From contig NZ_JANZNT010000002.1 of NCBI RefSeq assembly GCF_025153455.1, positions 1-64,000 of the forward strand: a stretch of DNA of 64,000 bases, written 5' to 3'. Positions 33,452-43,155 of the stretch are shown here, in pieces. Both the position numbers and the translations under genes were made by a program. Under the pieces are notes generated by a model. It was not told the origin of the DNA. It searched no databases and saw only the letters and a program-made list of their open reading frames with translations. How positions within the stretch are numbered: position 1 is the stretch's first letter; every line of letters begins with the position of its first letter. This DNA is from Sphingomonas sp. BGYR3 (GTDB lineage Bacteria; Pseudomonadota; Alphaproteobacteria; Sphingomonadales; Sphingomonadaceae).

Positions 33452-35326
33452 ATGACCCGCCGCCCGATCGATGCCAGACTGCTGATCCTTGCATCAGCGT
33501 TCCTGATCCTTACCGCAGCGATTGTCGCCACGATCATGCTGGTCCGCGACCAGCGGGCCGCAAACGAACGCGTGCTCCATACCTTGCAGGTCCATGACCG
33601 CATCGGCAGCATCGTTTCCATCATCCAGGATACTGAAACCGGCGCGCGCGGCTATGCGCTGACGCGCAATCCGGAGTTTGCCGAGCCGTTCCTGATGGCG
33701 CGCCGCCGGCTGCCGGGCGAGCTGAACGAACTGGTCAAATCGGTTTCCGACAATCCGGAACAATTTGCCCGCGCTCGCCAGCTTCAGGTGCTGGCCGCCC
33801 GAAAGCTGGCAATATCGACGCGCATTGTCGATGCCGCCCGGCTGGGGGGTATGATCGATGCCGCAGCCGTCGTCCGGGAGGGTGAGGGCAGGCGCGTCAT
33901 GGACGAGATCCGCGCGCTGAGCGGCGAGATGAAGGATATCGAGCGCGGCTTGCTGCGTCAGCGCGACGATGCGGCCAATTCGCAGACCCGCAATGTCCTT
34001 GGCTGGCTGGTGCTCAGCGCGCTTGGCACCTTGCTGCTGGGGGCGTTTGTGCTGCGCCAGCTGCAGCGCCGGCTGGGACAGGCGAATGATGCGCGGGATC
34101 AGCTGGCGGCCGCCAATCAGCTGCTGATCGAAGAGGCAGGTGCGCGCGAAGAGGCACAGTCCCAGGTTCGCCAGCTGCAGAAAATGGAATCCATCGGCCA
34201 GCTGACCGGCGGGATCGCACACGACTTCAACAATATGCTTGCCATCGTCACCGGATCGCTGGAGCTGGCCGTCCGGCATCTTGGTACCAATCCGGAACGG
34301 GCCGGGCAGATGATCGGCAATGCGCAGGAGGGCGCAAGGCGGGCGGCAGAGCTGACCGCGCGTCTGCTCGCCTTTTCCCGCCAGTCGCCGCTTGCGCCCC
34401 GCGCCATCGACGCCAATCGCCTGGTCGGCGGGATGTCCGAACTGCTTCGCCGGACGCTGGGCGACGGCATCCGCGTCGAAACGGTGTTGGCCGGTGGCCT
34501 GTGGCCCTGCCTGATCGATGCCGGCCAGTTGGAAAACGCCATCCTGAACCTGTCGGTCAATGCCCGCGATGCCATGGGCGAGGGCGGGCGGCTGACGATC
34601 GAGACGGCGAATGCGCATCTCGACGACGCCTATGCCGCGGAACATGTCGAAGTGACGGCCGGGCAATATGTGATGATCTCGGTCAGTGATACCGGCAGCG
34701 GGATGCCGCCTGAGGTGATGCAGCGGGCGTTCGATCCCTTCTTCACGACCAAGGGCGTAGGCAAGGGCACCGGTCTTGGCCTGAGCCAGGTCTATGGCTT
34801 CATCAAGCAGTCGGGCGGCCATGTGAAAATCTATTCGGAGACAGAGGTCGGCACGACGATCAAGCTGTATCTACCCCGCCATTTTGGCGAGGTAGCCGTG
34901 CCATCGCTGGGGGTCGATGCCGGGGAGCAGCTGCCCCAGGCGCGCGAAGGCGAAGTCGTGCTGGTGGTCGAGGACGAGGAGCGGGTGCGTCGGATGTCGG
35001 TGACCGCACTGGAGGAACTCGGCTATCGCGTGATCGAGGCCGCCGATCCGCATCGTGCGCTTGCATTGCTGGACCAGCGCGATCGCATCGACCTGTTGTT
35101 CACCGACGTGATCATGCCCGACCTGAACGGCCGACTGCTGGCCGAGGCCGCGCGGGAAAAGCGGCCCGGATTGCCGGTGCTCTACACCACCGGGTATACC
35201 CGCAACGCCATCGTCCATAACGGGATGCTGGATCATGATGTTGCATTTCTGGCCAAGCCGTTCACGATGCGGCAACTGGCGGAAAAGGTCCGGCAGGTGA
35301 TCGACGGAGAAGCCGGCTGCGCCTGA
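33452..35326 (+). CDS. Hybrid histidine kinase with CHASE3 sensor and receiver domain
   Basis: From the ATG at 33452 the 624-aa protein has: a transmembrane helix (10-32), a periplasmic CHASE3-like domain (about 40-175; VSIIQDTETGARGYALTRN), a second helix (182-200), a HisKA region with phosphoacceptor His257 (GGIAHDFNN), an ATP-binding domain (DTGSGMPPEVMQRAFDPFF, KGTGLGLSQVYG) and a C-terminal receiver with Asp552 (LLFTDVIMP) and a later lysine (LAKPF). Members of this HWE/hybrid class signal through internal phosphotransfer. No response regulator gene is adjacent. The upstream TTG in the same frame gives no plausible signal. Confidence 0.92.
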   Translation: MTRRPIDARLLILASAFLILTAAIVATIMLVRDQRAANERVLHTLQVHDRIGSIVSIIQDTETGARGYALTRNPEFAEPFLMARRRLPGELNELVKSVSDNPEQFARARQLQVLAARKLAISTRIVDAARLGGMIDAAAVVREGEGRRVMDEIRALSGEMKDIERGLLRQRDDAANSQTRNVLGWLVLSALGTLLLGAFVLRQLQRRLGQANDARDQLAAANQLLIEEAGAREEAQSQVRQLQKMESIGQLTGGIAHDFNNMLAIVTGSLELAVRHLGTNPERAGQMIGNAQEGARRAAELTARLLAFSRQSPLAPRAIDANRLVGGMSELLRRTLGDGIRVETVLAGGLWPCLIDAGQLENAILNLSVNARDAMGEGGRLTIETANAHLDDAYAAEHVEVTAGQYVMISVSDTGSGMPPEVMQRAFDPFFTTKGVGKGTGLGLSQVYGFIKQSGGHVKIYSETEVGTTIKLYLPRHFGEVAVPSLGVDAGEQLPQAREGEVVLVVEDEERVRRMSVTALEELGYRVIEAADPHRALALLDQRDRIDLLFTDVIMPDLNGRLLAEAAREKRPGLPVLYTTGYTRNAIVHNGMLDHDVAFLAKPFTMRQLAEKVRQVIDGEAGCA

Positions 35327-35362
35327 CGCCGGTCGTCAAGGACAGGGGAAAGGAGCGTGCCG

Positions 35363-35668
35363 ATGATGACGCTTGCGGTGATGCTGGCGACGATGCCGGT
35401 GGTTCAGGATCATTCGGCGCATGGTGGCAAGCCGGCGACGACGCCTGCGGCTTCCGTCGCCCTGTCCCTGGATACGCCCGTCGAGACGCTGGCGGCCAAC
35501 CCGGCGTCCAAGGCCGTGCTGGACAAGCATTTTCCCGAAATGCTGAAGCACCCTATGTATGATCAGTTCAAGCAGATGAGCCTGAAGCAGCTGCAGCCGC
35601 TGGCGCAGGGTCAGATCACGAACGATATGCTGACCGCCGCCGAAAAGGATCTGGCGGCGATCAAATAA
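35363..35668 (+). CDS. Small secreted protein with a repeated-in-family C-terminal module
   Basis: 101 aa with an N-terminal hydrophobic stretch (TLAVMLATMPVV) probably acting as signal peptide. The rest has the sentence SLDTPVETLAANPASKAVLDKHFPEML, YDQFKQMSLKQLQPLAQG and DKDLAAIK-like end. I have the impression that this module also occurs at the end of larger sphingomonad enzymes, but no activity is attached to it. The ATG at 35363 sits 8 bases after AAAGGAG, which decides against the GTG at 35357. Confidence 0.65.
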   Translation: MMTLAVMLATMPVVQDHSAHGGKPATTPAASVALSLDTPVETLAANPASKAVLDKHFPEMLKHPMYDQFKQMSLKQLQPLAQGQITNDMLTAAEKDLAAIK

Positions 35669-35677
35669 GCGGAGGGA

Positions 35678-36238
35678 TCAGCTCGGCTTCGCGCGGGACA
35701 GGATGCCGCAGCCATAGGCTTCGGCGTAGGGCCGATCCCAGCACGCAAGAAACCCGTCAAGCACGTGCAGGTTCATCGGCCATTGCACGGGCTGAGGCCT
35801 GCCCTCCCGATCGACAGGTTTGTACCATTCGGGTCGTGGCAACACCGCCAGCTGCGCCCGCGCCCGTTCCAACGCGGGCCGGTTGCGGCGCAGGAACGCG
35901 ATGCTGCCATCGACATAGTGGTTCCAGCCGAACGGCGCATCCTCATCCGCCGGCTTGCGGGATTGATCGAACAGGGCGATCGCTGCATCGGTCTGACCTA
36001 TATTGGCGCGCATCTGCCCTTCGTGCCATATCAGGATCAGGTCTTTGGCGCCGTGCCGGGTCCGCCAGTCACGGATCAGGTCCGCGGCCTGTGCATCGCA
36101 GCCGCGATTGGCAAGCGCACGCCAGCCGCCGTCCATGTCCTGATCGAACGCCTGTTGCGGCAGGGCGAGCAGCGCAGCCCGGTCATGGGTGCAATCCGGC
36201 GCAGCGGTCTGGGCGAGCAGGGCAAGCACGAGCAGCAT
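35678..36238 (-). CDS. Hypothetical secreted TPR-like protein, 186 aa
   Basis: A short signal peptide (LLVLALLAQTAA-PD) precedes helical sequence with TPR-like spacing: ADLIRDWRTRHGAKDLILIWHEGQMRANIGQTDAAIALFDQSRK and later ERARAQLAVL. Four cysteines suggest disulfides in the periplasm. No catalytic pattern is visible. It converges with the preceding small secreted-protein gene, with 9 bases between stops. Confidence 0.65.
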   Translation of the reverse strand: MLLVLALLAQTAAPDCTHDRAALLALPQQAFDQDMDGGWRALANRGCDAQAADLIRDWRTRHGAKDLILIWHEGQMRANIGQTDAAIALFDQSRKPADEDAPFGWNHYVDGSIAFLRRNRPALERARAQLAVLPRPEWYKPVDREGRPQPVQWPMNLHVLDGFLACWDRPYAEAYGCGILSRAKPS

Positions 36239-36322
36239 GGGTCAACAGGCTGATGCGGCGCCGGGTTCGCGTCAAGCCATGGCTGGCGTTTCCGCTGCTG
36301 CGCCCCTAAATCCCACCGGACG

Positions 36323-38245
36323 ATGTCGACCCCCAACAGCCCCGACCGGTTTAACGAGGAAAAGGCCGCTTATGCCGTGCGCGGCGCGGAACAGCCCGAC
36401 CTGGAGGTCGGGGTGGCGGCGATTCGCAACGTCCTGAATACCCTGCCCACGCGGCCCGGCGTCTATCGCATGACCGATGCGCGGGGCGATGTGCTCTATG
36501 TCGGCAAGGCGCGGGCGCTGAAACACCGGGTGACCAATTACACCCAGGTCACCCGGCTGTCGAAACGGTTGCAGCGGATGGTCGCGCAGACGCGCGGGAT
36601 GACGATCGTGACCACGGGCAGCGAGGCCGAGGCGCTGTTGCTGGAGGCGCAGCTGATTAAGCGGTATCGGCCGCCCTACAATGTCCTGTTGCGTGACGAC
36701 AAAAGCTTCCCCTTCATCCTGATCCGGCAGGATCACGACTTTGCGCGGATCCAGCTGCATCGTGGTGCGCGCCGGGCAAAGGGCGATTATTTCGGGCCGT
36801 TCGCGGGTGCGGGTCAGGTGCGCAAGACGCTGAATGCGCTGCAGAAACTGTTCCTGCTGCGATCGTGCACCGACAGTTTCTTCAAGACGCGGGACCGGCC
36901 GTGCCTGCTGTATCAGATCCGCCGGTGTTCGGCGCCATGCGTCGGGCGGATCAGCACCGAGGATTATGCGGAGCTGGTTGCCGATTCCAAGGCGTTCCTG
37001 ACCGGCAAATCGACGCAGGTGCAGGCCAAGCTGGGCCAGCAGATGACGGCGGCGGCGGAAGCGATGGATTTCGAGCTGGCCGCCGTGCTGCGCGACCGGC
37101 TGAAGGCGCTGACCTTCATTCAGGGCAGTCAGGCGATCCATGCCGACGGGGTGGGTGACGCCGATGTGTTCGCGCTGGCCGCCAAGCAGGGCGTCATCGG
37201 GATCGAGGCGTTTTTCATCCGCGGCGGGCAGAATTGGGGCCATCGCAGCTTTTACCCCACGCACGTCGCCGATGTGCCGGAAGACGAGGTGCTGGCCGCG
37301 TTCCTGATGCAATTCTATGAGGAAGTGCCGCCCGCGCGGAACGTGTTCCTGGATCGCGAACTGGCCGATGCGGAATTGCTGGCCGAGGCGCTGTGCGAGC
37401 GGGCCGGGCACAAGGTCGCGATCAGCGTGCCGCAGAGGGGCGCGCGCCGCCGCCTGATGGAACAGGCGCAGCGCAATGCGGTGGAGGCGCTCGACCGGCG
37501 GCTGGCGGAAAGCACGACCCAGGCAAAGCTGCTGGCCGAAGTGGCGGATCTGTTCGACCTGCCCGCGCCGCCGGACCGGATCGAGGTTTACGACAACAGC
37601 CATATTCAGGGCACGAACGCGCTGGGCGCGATGATCGTCGCCGGGCCGGAGGGGTTCCGGAAGGGCGGGTATCGCAAGTTCAACATCAAGCGGAAGGACA
37701 CCGTGGGCGGCGACGATTTCGCGATGATGCGCGAAGTGCTGACCCGCCGCTTTGCCCGCGCGCAGGAAGAGGACCCGGACCGGGAACGGGGCGAATGGCC
37801 CGACCTGGTGCTGGTCGATGGCGGCAAGGGGCAGCTGGGCGTCGCGATGCAGGTGCTGGAGGAGCTGGGCATCGAGGATGTGCCGGTGGTCGGCATCGCC
37901 AAGGGGCCGCATCATGGCCGTGAGGGGCGCGAGGTGTTCCACCTGATGGATGGGCGGGAGTTCCAGTTGCCGGTCAACGCGCCGGTGCTGTTCTACCTTC
38001 AGCGATTGCGTGACGAGGTGCACCGCTTTGCCATCGGCGCGCATCGGGAGAAGCGCGCGAAGGCGATCGGTGCATCGCCGCTGGACGAGGTGCCTGGCAT
38101 TGGTCCGGCCCGGAAAAAGGCGCTGTTGATGCATTTCGGCACGGCCAAGGCGGTTCGATCGGCCAGCCTGGACGATCTGAAGCGGACACCCGGTGTCAGC
38201 GCGGCGGTGGCCCAGCAGGTTTACGATTTTTATCACCCGAATTGA
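36323..38245 (+). CDS. uvrC: UvrABC system protein C, excinuclease
   Basis: UvrC cuts the damaged strand on both sides of a lesion during nucleotide excision repair. The GIY-YIG domain (about residues 48-125; RPGVYRMTD, LYVGKARALKHRV) makes the 3' cut. A UVR motif, then the RNase H-like 5' nuclease (YDNSHIQGTNALGAMIVAG) and paired HhH motifs (LDEVPGIGPARKKAL, LKRTPGVSAAVAQQV) follow. At 640 aa it is complete. Confidence 0.98.
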   Translation: MSTPNSPDRFNEEKAAYAVRGAEQPDLEVGVAAIRNVLNTLPTRPGVYRMTDARGDVLYVGKARALKHRVTNYTQVTRLSKRLQRMVAQTRGMTIVTTGSEAEALLLEAQLIKRYRPPYNVLLRDDKSFPFILIRQDHDFARIQLHRGARRAKGDYFGPFAGAGQVRKTLNALQKLFLLRSCTDSFFKTRDRPCLLYQIRRCSAPCVGRISTEDYAELVADSKAFLTGKSTQVQAKLGQQMTAAAEAMDFELAAVLRDRLKALTFIQGSQAIHADGVGDADVFALAAKQGVIGIEAFFIRGGQNWGHRSFYPTHVADVPEDEVLAAFLMQFYEEVPPARNVFLDRELADAELLAEALCERAGHKVAISVPQRGARRRLMEQAQRNAVEALDRRLAESTTQAKLLAEVADLFDLPAPPDRIEVYDNSHIQGTNALGAMIVAGPEGFRKGGYRKFNIKRKDTVGGDDFAMMREVLTRRFARAQEEDPDRERGEWPDLVLVDGGKGQLGVAMQVLEELGIEDVPVVGIAKGPHHGREGREVFHLMDGREFQLPVNAPVLFYLQRLRDEVHRFAIGAHREKRAKAIGASPLDEVPGIGPARKKALLMHFGTAKAVRSASLDDLKRTPGVSAAVAQQVYDFYHPN

Positions 38246-38341
38246 ACGCTTTGCCGCTTGCGGGCGGCGGGATGGGCGCGTTACGCTCCCCTGAACGGGG
38301 GGTCGATATTTTGCGACCGCACCGTGGGGGCGGAAATCGGC

Positions 38342-41152
38342 ATGATGTGGGTTCGGGTGTGTGCGTGGCTGGTGATGGCGCTGGCTTGGGTGTCGGCGGC
38401 GAGTGCGGGTGAGACGATCCGGTATGAGGCCACACCCACCTGGATCAAAGCTGCCCCTGCATTGAATGCCGCCAAGCTGACCGATGCCGATCCCCCCTTG
38501 CAGGTGCGCGACCAGCAGGTCCGGCTGAACGGCGACGAAGCCTGGGTTTACAGCGATCTGGCCACCCGCGCGGCGACGGCGCAGATGCTGGGCGATATTG
38601 GCAACCTGCGTCTGGCGTGGAACCCGGATACCGGCGACCTGATCGTCCATTCCGTCGAAATCCTTCGCGGCGGCGAGGTGATCGATGTGCTGAAGGGCGG
38701 GCAGAAGTTCGAGGTGCTGCGCCGTGAACAGCGGCTGGAGCAGCGCTGGGTCGACGGGATGCTGACCGCGACCCTGTCGGTTCAGGGGCTGCAGGTCGGC
38801 GACGTCCTGCGGATGCGGTTTTCCGAGACGAACAAGGATGGCGCGCTGGGCGGCGGTGTGCAGGCGGCGGTGGCGCTGCCCGCGGAACCGGCAAAGATCG
38901 GTTATTCCCGCACCCGCATGATCTGGCCAAAGGATCAGAAGATCGCATGGCAAAGCTATGCCGATGGCTTCACGGCCAAGGCGGTGGCCAATGGCGACTG
39001 GAACGAGCTGGAATGGATCGGCACCCTGCCCAAACCGGCCGAACTGCCCGATGACGTGCCAGTGCGCTTTCGCAAGCTGCCGATCCTTGAAGCGACCAGC
39101 TTTGCCGACTGGGAGAGCATTTCGCGGACCATGGCCGCGCTCTACAAAACCGATGGCCTGATCGCGGCGAACAGCCCGCTGGCCGGCGAAGTCGCCCGGA
39201 TCCGCGCCGCCGAAACCGATCCGCTGAAGCGCGCGGCGCTGGCCCTGATCGCGGTACAGGATCAGGTGAGTTACCTGTTCAACGGCATGAATGGCGGCAA
39301 TTACCGGCCGCAGACCCCGGCCGACACGTGGCGGCTGCGCTATGGCGACTGCAAGGCGAAGACGCTGTTGCTGCTGTCGATGCTGCACGCGCTTGAGATC
39401 AAGGCGGAGCCGGTTCTGGTCCACAGCCAGCTTGGCGGCCTGTTGCCCGGCCGTCTGCCAATCCCTGCGGCGTTCGACCATGTGATCGTCCGGGCGGAAA
39501 TCGGCGGCACGAGCTATTGGCTGGATGGCACGAGCGCGGGCGCGCAGCTGGCCGACATGGCCGATGTGCCGCCATTCCGCTTTGCCTTGCCGCTGCGGCC
39601 CGACGGGTCGGCACTGATGCCGATCGATGCCCGCGCGCCGGCCCGGCCCCAGTTTCAGGCGGAGGTCGAGCATGACCTGTCGGCCGGTATCGACGTGCCC
39701 GGCACCTATACCGCGTGGATGACGATGCGCGGGCCGCTGGTCGAACAGCTCAAGGCGGCGCAGGCGCAGGGTAATGCCGAAGCCATGGAGCAGATGGCGA
39801 ATGGCATCAACCGCAGCATCCTGAGCCAAGGCGCGACGATGACCGGTCATCAGATGGCGTTCGACGCCGCGACTGGCACCGCCACCGTGACCATGACCGG
39901 CGTGGCCAGCGGTGGCTGGACCCGCGATGGCGAGCGCCGCGTGCTGAATCTCGACAAGACGGTTTCGTCGATTACTTTTTCGCCGGACCGGTCGCGGACT
40001 GCTTGGCGCACGCTGCCCGTGTCGACGGGCGATGCCGAACATATGGTGTGGCGCCAGCGGGTGAAATTGCCGGGCAAAGGCCGCGATTTCCGGCTGGACG
40101 GCGATGTGGAATTGCCCGCAACGCTGGCCGGGCGCAGCCTGACGCGAAAGGCCGCGATCGGCGATGACGGCTGGCTGGTGATCCAGGACGAGATCAAGTC
40201 GACCGGCACGGAAATCGCGGTCGCCGACATCGCGGCCACGCGGCAGGCGATGGCACGGGCCGGCAGCCGCTCGCTCAAGCTGATCGCGCCCGCCGCAACG
40301 CCGCCCCAATGGCAGCAGGTTCAGGCCGCCAAGCAGGCCAATGCCTTTGCCCCCGTGCTGGCCGCCTATGCCGCCGCGATCAAGGCAAAGCCCGACAAGC
40401 GCGAGCCGCTGACCAATCGCGCGGATTTCTATGCCACGCTGTTGGACTGGAAGGCCGTGATGGCCGACCTGAATAGTGCTATCGCTATCGAAACCGACGC
40501 CGACCTGTTGCTGTGGCGCGCGCGCGTCCATCAACTGATGAAGGATGACAAGAAGGCGCTTGCCGACATTCAGGCCGCGCGCGCCATCGATCCGGGGTCA
40601 TTTGGTGCAGTGAGCGCGCTGACCATGCTACAGATGCGAATCGGGCAGGGCGATGCCGCGCTCGAACTGCTAGACGAACGCATTGCCGAGGGCGGCGAGG
40701 ATAAATCCAGTTACCTGTCGCACAAGGCCGATGTGCTGGCGGAAATGGGCGAGATGGACCTGGCGCTGGCCGCGATGGACGAGGCGCTTGCCGCATCGCC
40801 AGGCGACCCGGACCTGCTGAACAACCGGTGCTGGCTGAAGGGGACGCGCAACGTCGCCCTGGACACCGCGCTGAAGGATTGCACCAAATCGATCGAGCTG
40901 AGCGATGATCCGGCGTCCGCGCTGGACAGCCGGGCGATGGTGTATTTCCGGATGGACCGGATGGACGATGCGCTGGCCGATCTGAAGGCCGCGATGGACC
41001 TGGCCCCCTATATGCCGGGCAGCCTGTACCTGCGCGGCATCATCCAGCGGCGTCAGGGCAAGGCGGCAGAGGGCGATGCGGATCTGGCCGCCGCCCGGAT
41101 GCTGTCGCCGCGCATCGACGAGGATTATGTGCGGTACGGCATCAAGCCGTAA
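38342..41152 (+). CDS. DUF3857, transglutaminase-like and TPR multidomain secreted protein
   Basis: A signal peptide (MALAWVSAASA) begins this 936-aa protein. Residues about 50-220 correspond to DUF3857, and a transglutaminase-like domain follows with the catalytic triad visible as Cys337 (YGDCKAK), His380 (FDHV) and Asp395 (LDG). A beta-rich region comes next, and from about 690 a row of TPR units (LTNRADFYATLLDWKAVMADLNSA, LDSRAMVYFRMDRMDDALADLKAA). It may act on cross-links or peptides in the envelope, with the TPRs binding partners. The ATG pair at 38342/38345 follows GGGGGCGG. Confidence 0.85.
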   Translation: MMWVRVCAWLVMALAWVSAASAGETIRYEATPTWIKAAPALNAAKLTDADPPLQVRDQQVRLNGDEAWVYSDLATRAATAQMLGDIGNLRLAWNPDTGDLIVHSVEILRGGEVIDVLKGGQKFEVLRREQRLEQRWVDGMLTATLSVQGLQVGDVLRMRFSETNKDGALGGGVQAAVALPAEPAKIGYSRTRMIWPKDQKIAWQSYADGFTAKAVANGDWNELEWIGTLPKPAELPDDVPVRFRKLPILEATSFADWESISRTMAALYKTDGLIAANSPLAGEVARIRAAETDPLKRAALALIAVQDQVSYLFNGMNGGNYRPQTPADTWRLRYGDCKAKTLLLLSMLHALEIKAEPVLVHSQLGGLLPGRLPIPAAFDHVIVRAEIGGTSYWLDGTSAGAQLADMADVPPFRFALPLRPDGSALMPIDARAPARPQFQAEVEHDLSAGIDVPGTYTAWMTMRGPLVEQLKAAQAQGNAEAMEQMANGINRSILSQGATMTGHQMAFDAATGTATVTMTGVASGGWTRDGERRVLNLDKTVSSITFSPDRSRTAWRTLPVSTGDAEHMVWRQRVKLPGKGRDFRLDGDVELPATLAGRSLTRKAAIGDDGWLVIQDEIKSTGTEIAVADIAATRQAMARAGSRSLKLIAPAATPPQWQQVQAAKQANAFAPVLAAYAAAIKAKPDKREPLTNRADFYATLLDWKAVMADLNSAIAIETDADLLLWRARVHQLMKDDKKALADIQAARAIDPGSFGAVSALTMLQMRIGQGDAALELLDERIAEGGEDKSSYLSHKADVLAEMGEMDLALAAMDEALAASPGDPDLLNNRCWLKGTRNVALDTALKDCTKSIELSDDPASALDSRAMVYFRMDRMDDALADLKAAMDLAPYMPGSLYLRGIIQRRQGKAAEGDADLAAARMLSPRIDEDYVRYGIKP

Positions 41153-41236
41153 CCAGCGGGCCATCGCAGAACCACGAAACCGGTTCGCCCGCCGATCTTG
41201 GCACATTCTTTACCCCCTTTCGGGTAGGGCGGGGGC

Positions 41237-42193
41237 ATGGCAACCGATGTTTTTCTGACCATCGATACGGAGCTTTCCTGGCGGCAGCACCGGGCGGGAC
41301 ACGACCTGCCCGCGATTGTTGCCCGTTCGCTGGAACCGGCGGGGGTCGGGATCGCCCATCAGCTCCGCTGCCTGAACGATCATGGCCTGAAGGCGTGTTT
41401 CTTTATCGACCCCATGCCGGCCATTCCGTTCGGGCTGGATCCGATCCGCCGCGTGGTGGATGCGGTGCTGACGGCGGGGCAGGAGGTGCAGCTGCACCTG
41501 CACCCCGGATGGACCCGCGCGGTACCGGGCGATGGCGGCGCGTCGCACGCACCGTTCAACCTCATCGATTATGCCGAGACGGAACAGGCGCAGTTGCTGG
41601 GCGGGGCGATCGACCTGATCATGGCGGCGGGCGCGCCGCGCCCGGTGGCGTTCCGGGCGGGCAGCTATGCCGCGAACGATGCAACGCTGCGTGCCCTGGC
41701 CAGCCACGGCATCCGCTATGACAGCAGCCATAATGGTGCCGCTGCGCCCGCGCCCAGTGCCATCGACCTGCCGCCGACCCGGATATCCCCGATCGAGCAT
41801 CAGGGCGTGATCGAAGTGCCGGTGACGGTCATCGAGGACGCGCCGGGGCATTTGCGACATTTCCAGATCTGTGCGCTGTCGGCCGGGGAAATGCGCGCGG
41901 CAATCGGCCATGCGCTGCACGCCGGGCATCAGGCGATCACGATCGTCGGCCATAGTTTCGAACTGGCCAACCGGGCGGGGACCCGCGCCAACGGGGTGCA
42001 TGTGCGCCGGTTCGACGCGCTGCTGACCATGCTGGCTGACCTGCGCGAAATGCTGCCCACCCGTCATTTCGCCGAGCTGCCCGAATGGCGGCTGGATGCC
42101 GAGGACCGGCCGCTTGGCCCCGATCCGCTGCGCACCGCATGGCGGCAGGCGGAACAGCTCTGGTCCAACTGGGTGGAGGAGCGCGCGGCGTGA
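41237..42193 (+). CDS. Polysaccharide deacetylase-family protein
   Basis: The 318-aa protein starts with a family-like TIDTELSWRQH (catalytic Asp-Thr-Glu pattern), and continues with ACFFIDPMPA, VQLHLHPGW (metal-binding His-x-His) and FRAGSYAAN, the R-A-G-S-Y motif of NodB-type deacetylases. It lacks a signal peptide and so acts in the cytosol, probably on a lipid- or nucleotide-linked sugar. Its stop overlaps the start of the next gene (GTGA), so the pair is coupled. Confidence 0.85.
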   Translation: MATDVFLTIDTELSWRQHRAGHDLPAIVARSLEPAGVGIAHQLRCLNDHGLKACFFIDPMPAIPFGLDPIRRVVDAVLTAGQEVQLHLHPGWTRAVPGDGGASHAPFNLIDYAETEQAQLLGGAIDLIMAAGAPRPVAFRAGSYAANDATLRALASHGIRYDSSHNGAAAPAPSAIDLPPTRISPIEHQGVIEVPVTVIEDAPGHLRHFQICALSAGEMRAAIGHALHAGHQAITIVGHSFELANRAGTRANGVHVRRFDALLTMLADLREMLPTRHFAELPEWRLDAEDRPLGPDPLRTAWRQAEQLWSNWVEERAA

Positions 42194-43122
42194 AGGCGGT
42201 TGCCATCCAGTCGGGTGTGCCGCTGATCGCGCCGTCGCCGCCCTGGCCAGTGCATTTTCAGGTCGGTGCGCGCACGATCCTGACCGTCAGGCGGCGGCTG
42301 TCGCGGGTGCCGCTGGGTCTGGACGCGGTGCTGGCCGATGCCGCGCCCGTCCTGCCGCCGTTGCTGCCGGGCGAGCATGGCTACCTTGTCACATCACTGC
42401 CGGTGCAGCATGTCGCCGCCCTGACATCGGCGGGCGCCGGTCTGCTGGTTTGCGAACGGCAACGCTACACCCGGTTTCACACTGACCTGTCGATCGGGTT
42501 CGACGCCTGGTTCGCCGCCCTGTCCGGCAACACGCGGTCGGGACTGAAGCGCAAGGAAAAGAAGCTGGCGTCGGCGGGCAGGGTGCGGATCGAACGGTAT
42601 CGCAGCCCGGCCGAGGTCGCCGCCTTTCACCCGCTGGCGCGGCAGGTGGCGGCGCGCACCTATCAGGAACGATTGCTGGACGCGGCATTGCCCGCCGACG
42701 ACGGGTATCAGGCGGAAATGCTGGCCCTGGCGGCGGCGGGGCGGGCGCGGGGATGGATCCTGTCCATCGACGACCGCCCGGTCGCCTATCTGTGGTGCCC
42801 GGTCAGCGACGGCATCGTCCGGTACGAACATGTCGGCCATGATCCCGCGTGGAACGACTGGTCGCCGGGCAGCGTGCTGCATCTGACGGCGATGCGCGAC
42901 CTGTTTGCCGAAGGGACGCTGGCCCAGTTCGATTTCACCGAAGGGGAGGGGCAGCACAAGCGTCAGCTGGCAACCGGTGGCGTTGCCTGTGCCGACCTGT
43001 TGCTGTTGCGGCCGGGCCTGTCCAATCGGGCGCTGATCGGCGCGCTGTCCGCCTTTGACGGCGGAGTGGCGTTTGCCAAGCGCGCGCTGGGCAGCGACTG
43101 GGCACGGCGGCTGCGGCGTTGA
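42190..43122 (+). CDS. GNAT/BioF2-like acyltransferase (FemAB-related)
   Basis: A 310-aa protein with the CelD/BioF2 arrangement: FDAWFAALSGNTRSGLKRKEKKLASAG (the typical substrate-binding stretch), WILSIDDRPVAYLWCPV and the end FDFTEGEGQHKRQLA, which resembles the DFGPGD-x-YK region of that family. Members acylate sugars or amino-sugars. GTG at 42190 is the start, overlapping the deacetylase stop by four bases. The gene order deacetylase then acyltransferase suggests removal of one group and attachment of another. Confidence 0.78.
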   Translation: MKAVAIQSGVPLIAPSPPWPVHFQVGARTILTVRRRLSRVPLGLDAVLADAAPVLPPLLPGEHGYLVTSLPVQHVAALTSAGAGLLVCERQRYTRFHTDLSIGFDAWFAALSGNTRSGLKRKEKKLASAGRVRIERYRSPAEVAAFHPLARQVAARTYQERLLDAALPADDGYQAEMLALAAAGRARGWILSIDDRPVAYLWCPVSDGIVRYEHVGHDPAWNDWSPGSVLHLTAMRDLFAEGTLAQFDFTEGEGQHKRQLATGGVACADLLLLRPGLSNRALIGALSAFDGGVAFAKRALGSDWARRLRR

Positions 43123-43155
43123 CCCCCCGCCCCTGATCGGGGAGGACGAGGGCCG

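Noticed and set aside
36272..40534. A 1420-codon minus-strand frame across uvrC and the transglutaminase gene
   Set aside because: Both plus-strand genes have clear domains and catalytic residues. The long open frame only reflects high GC at third positions.
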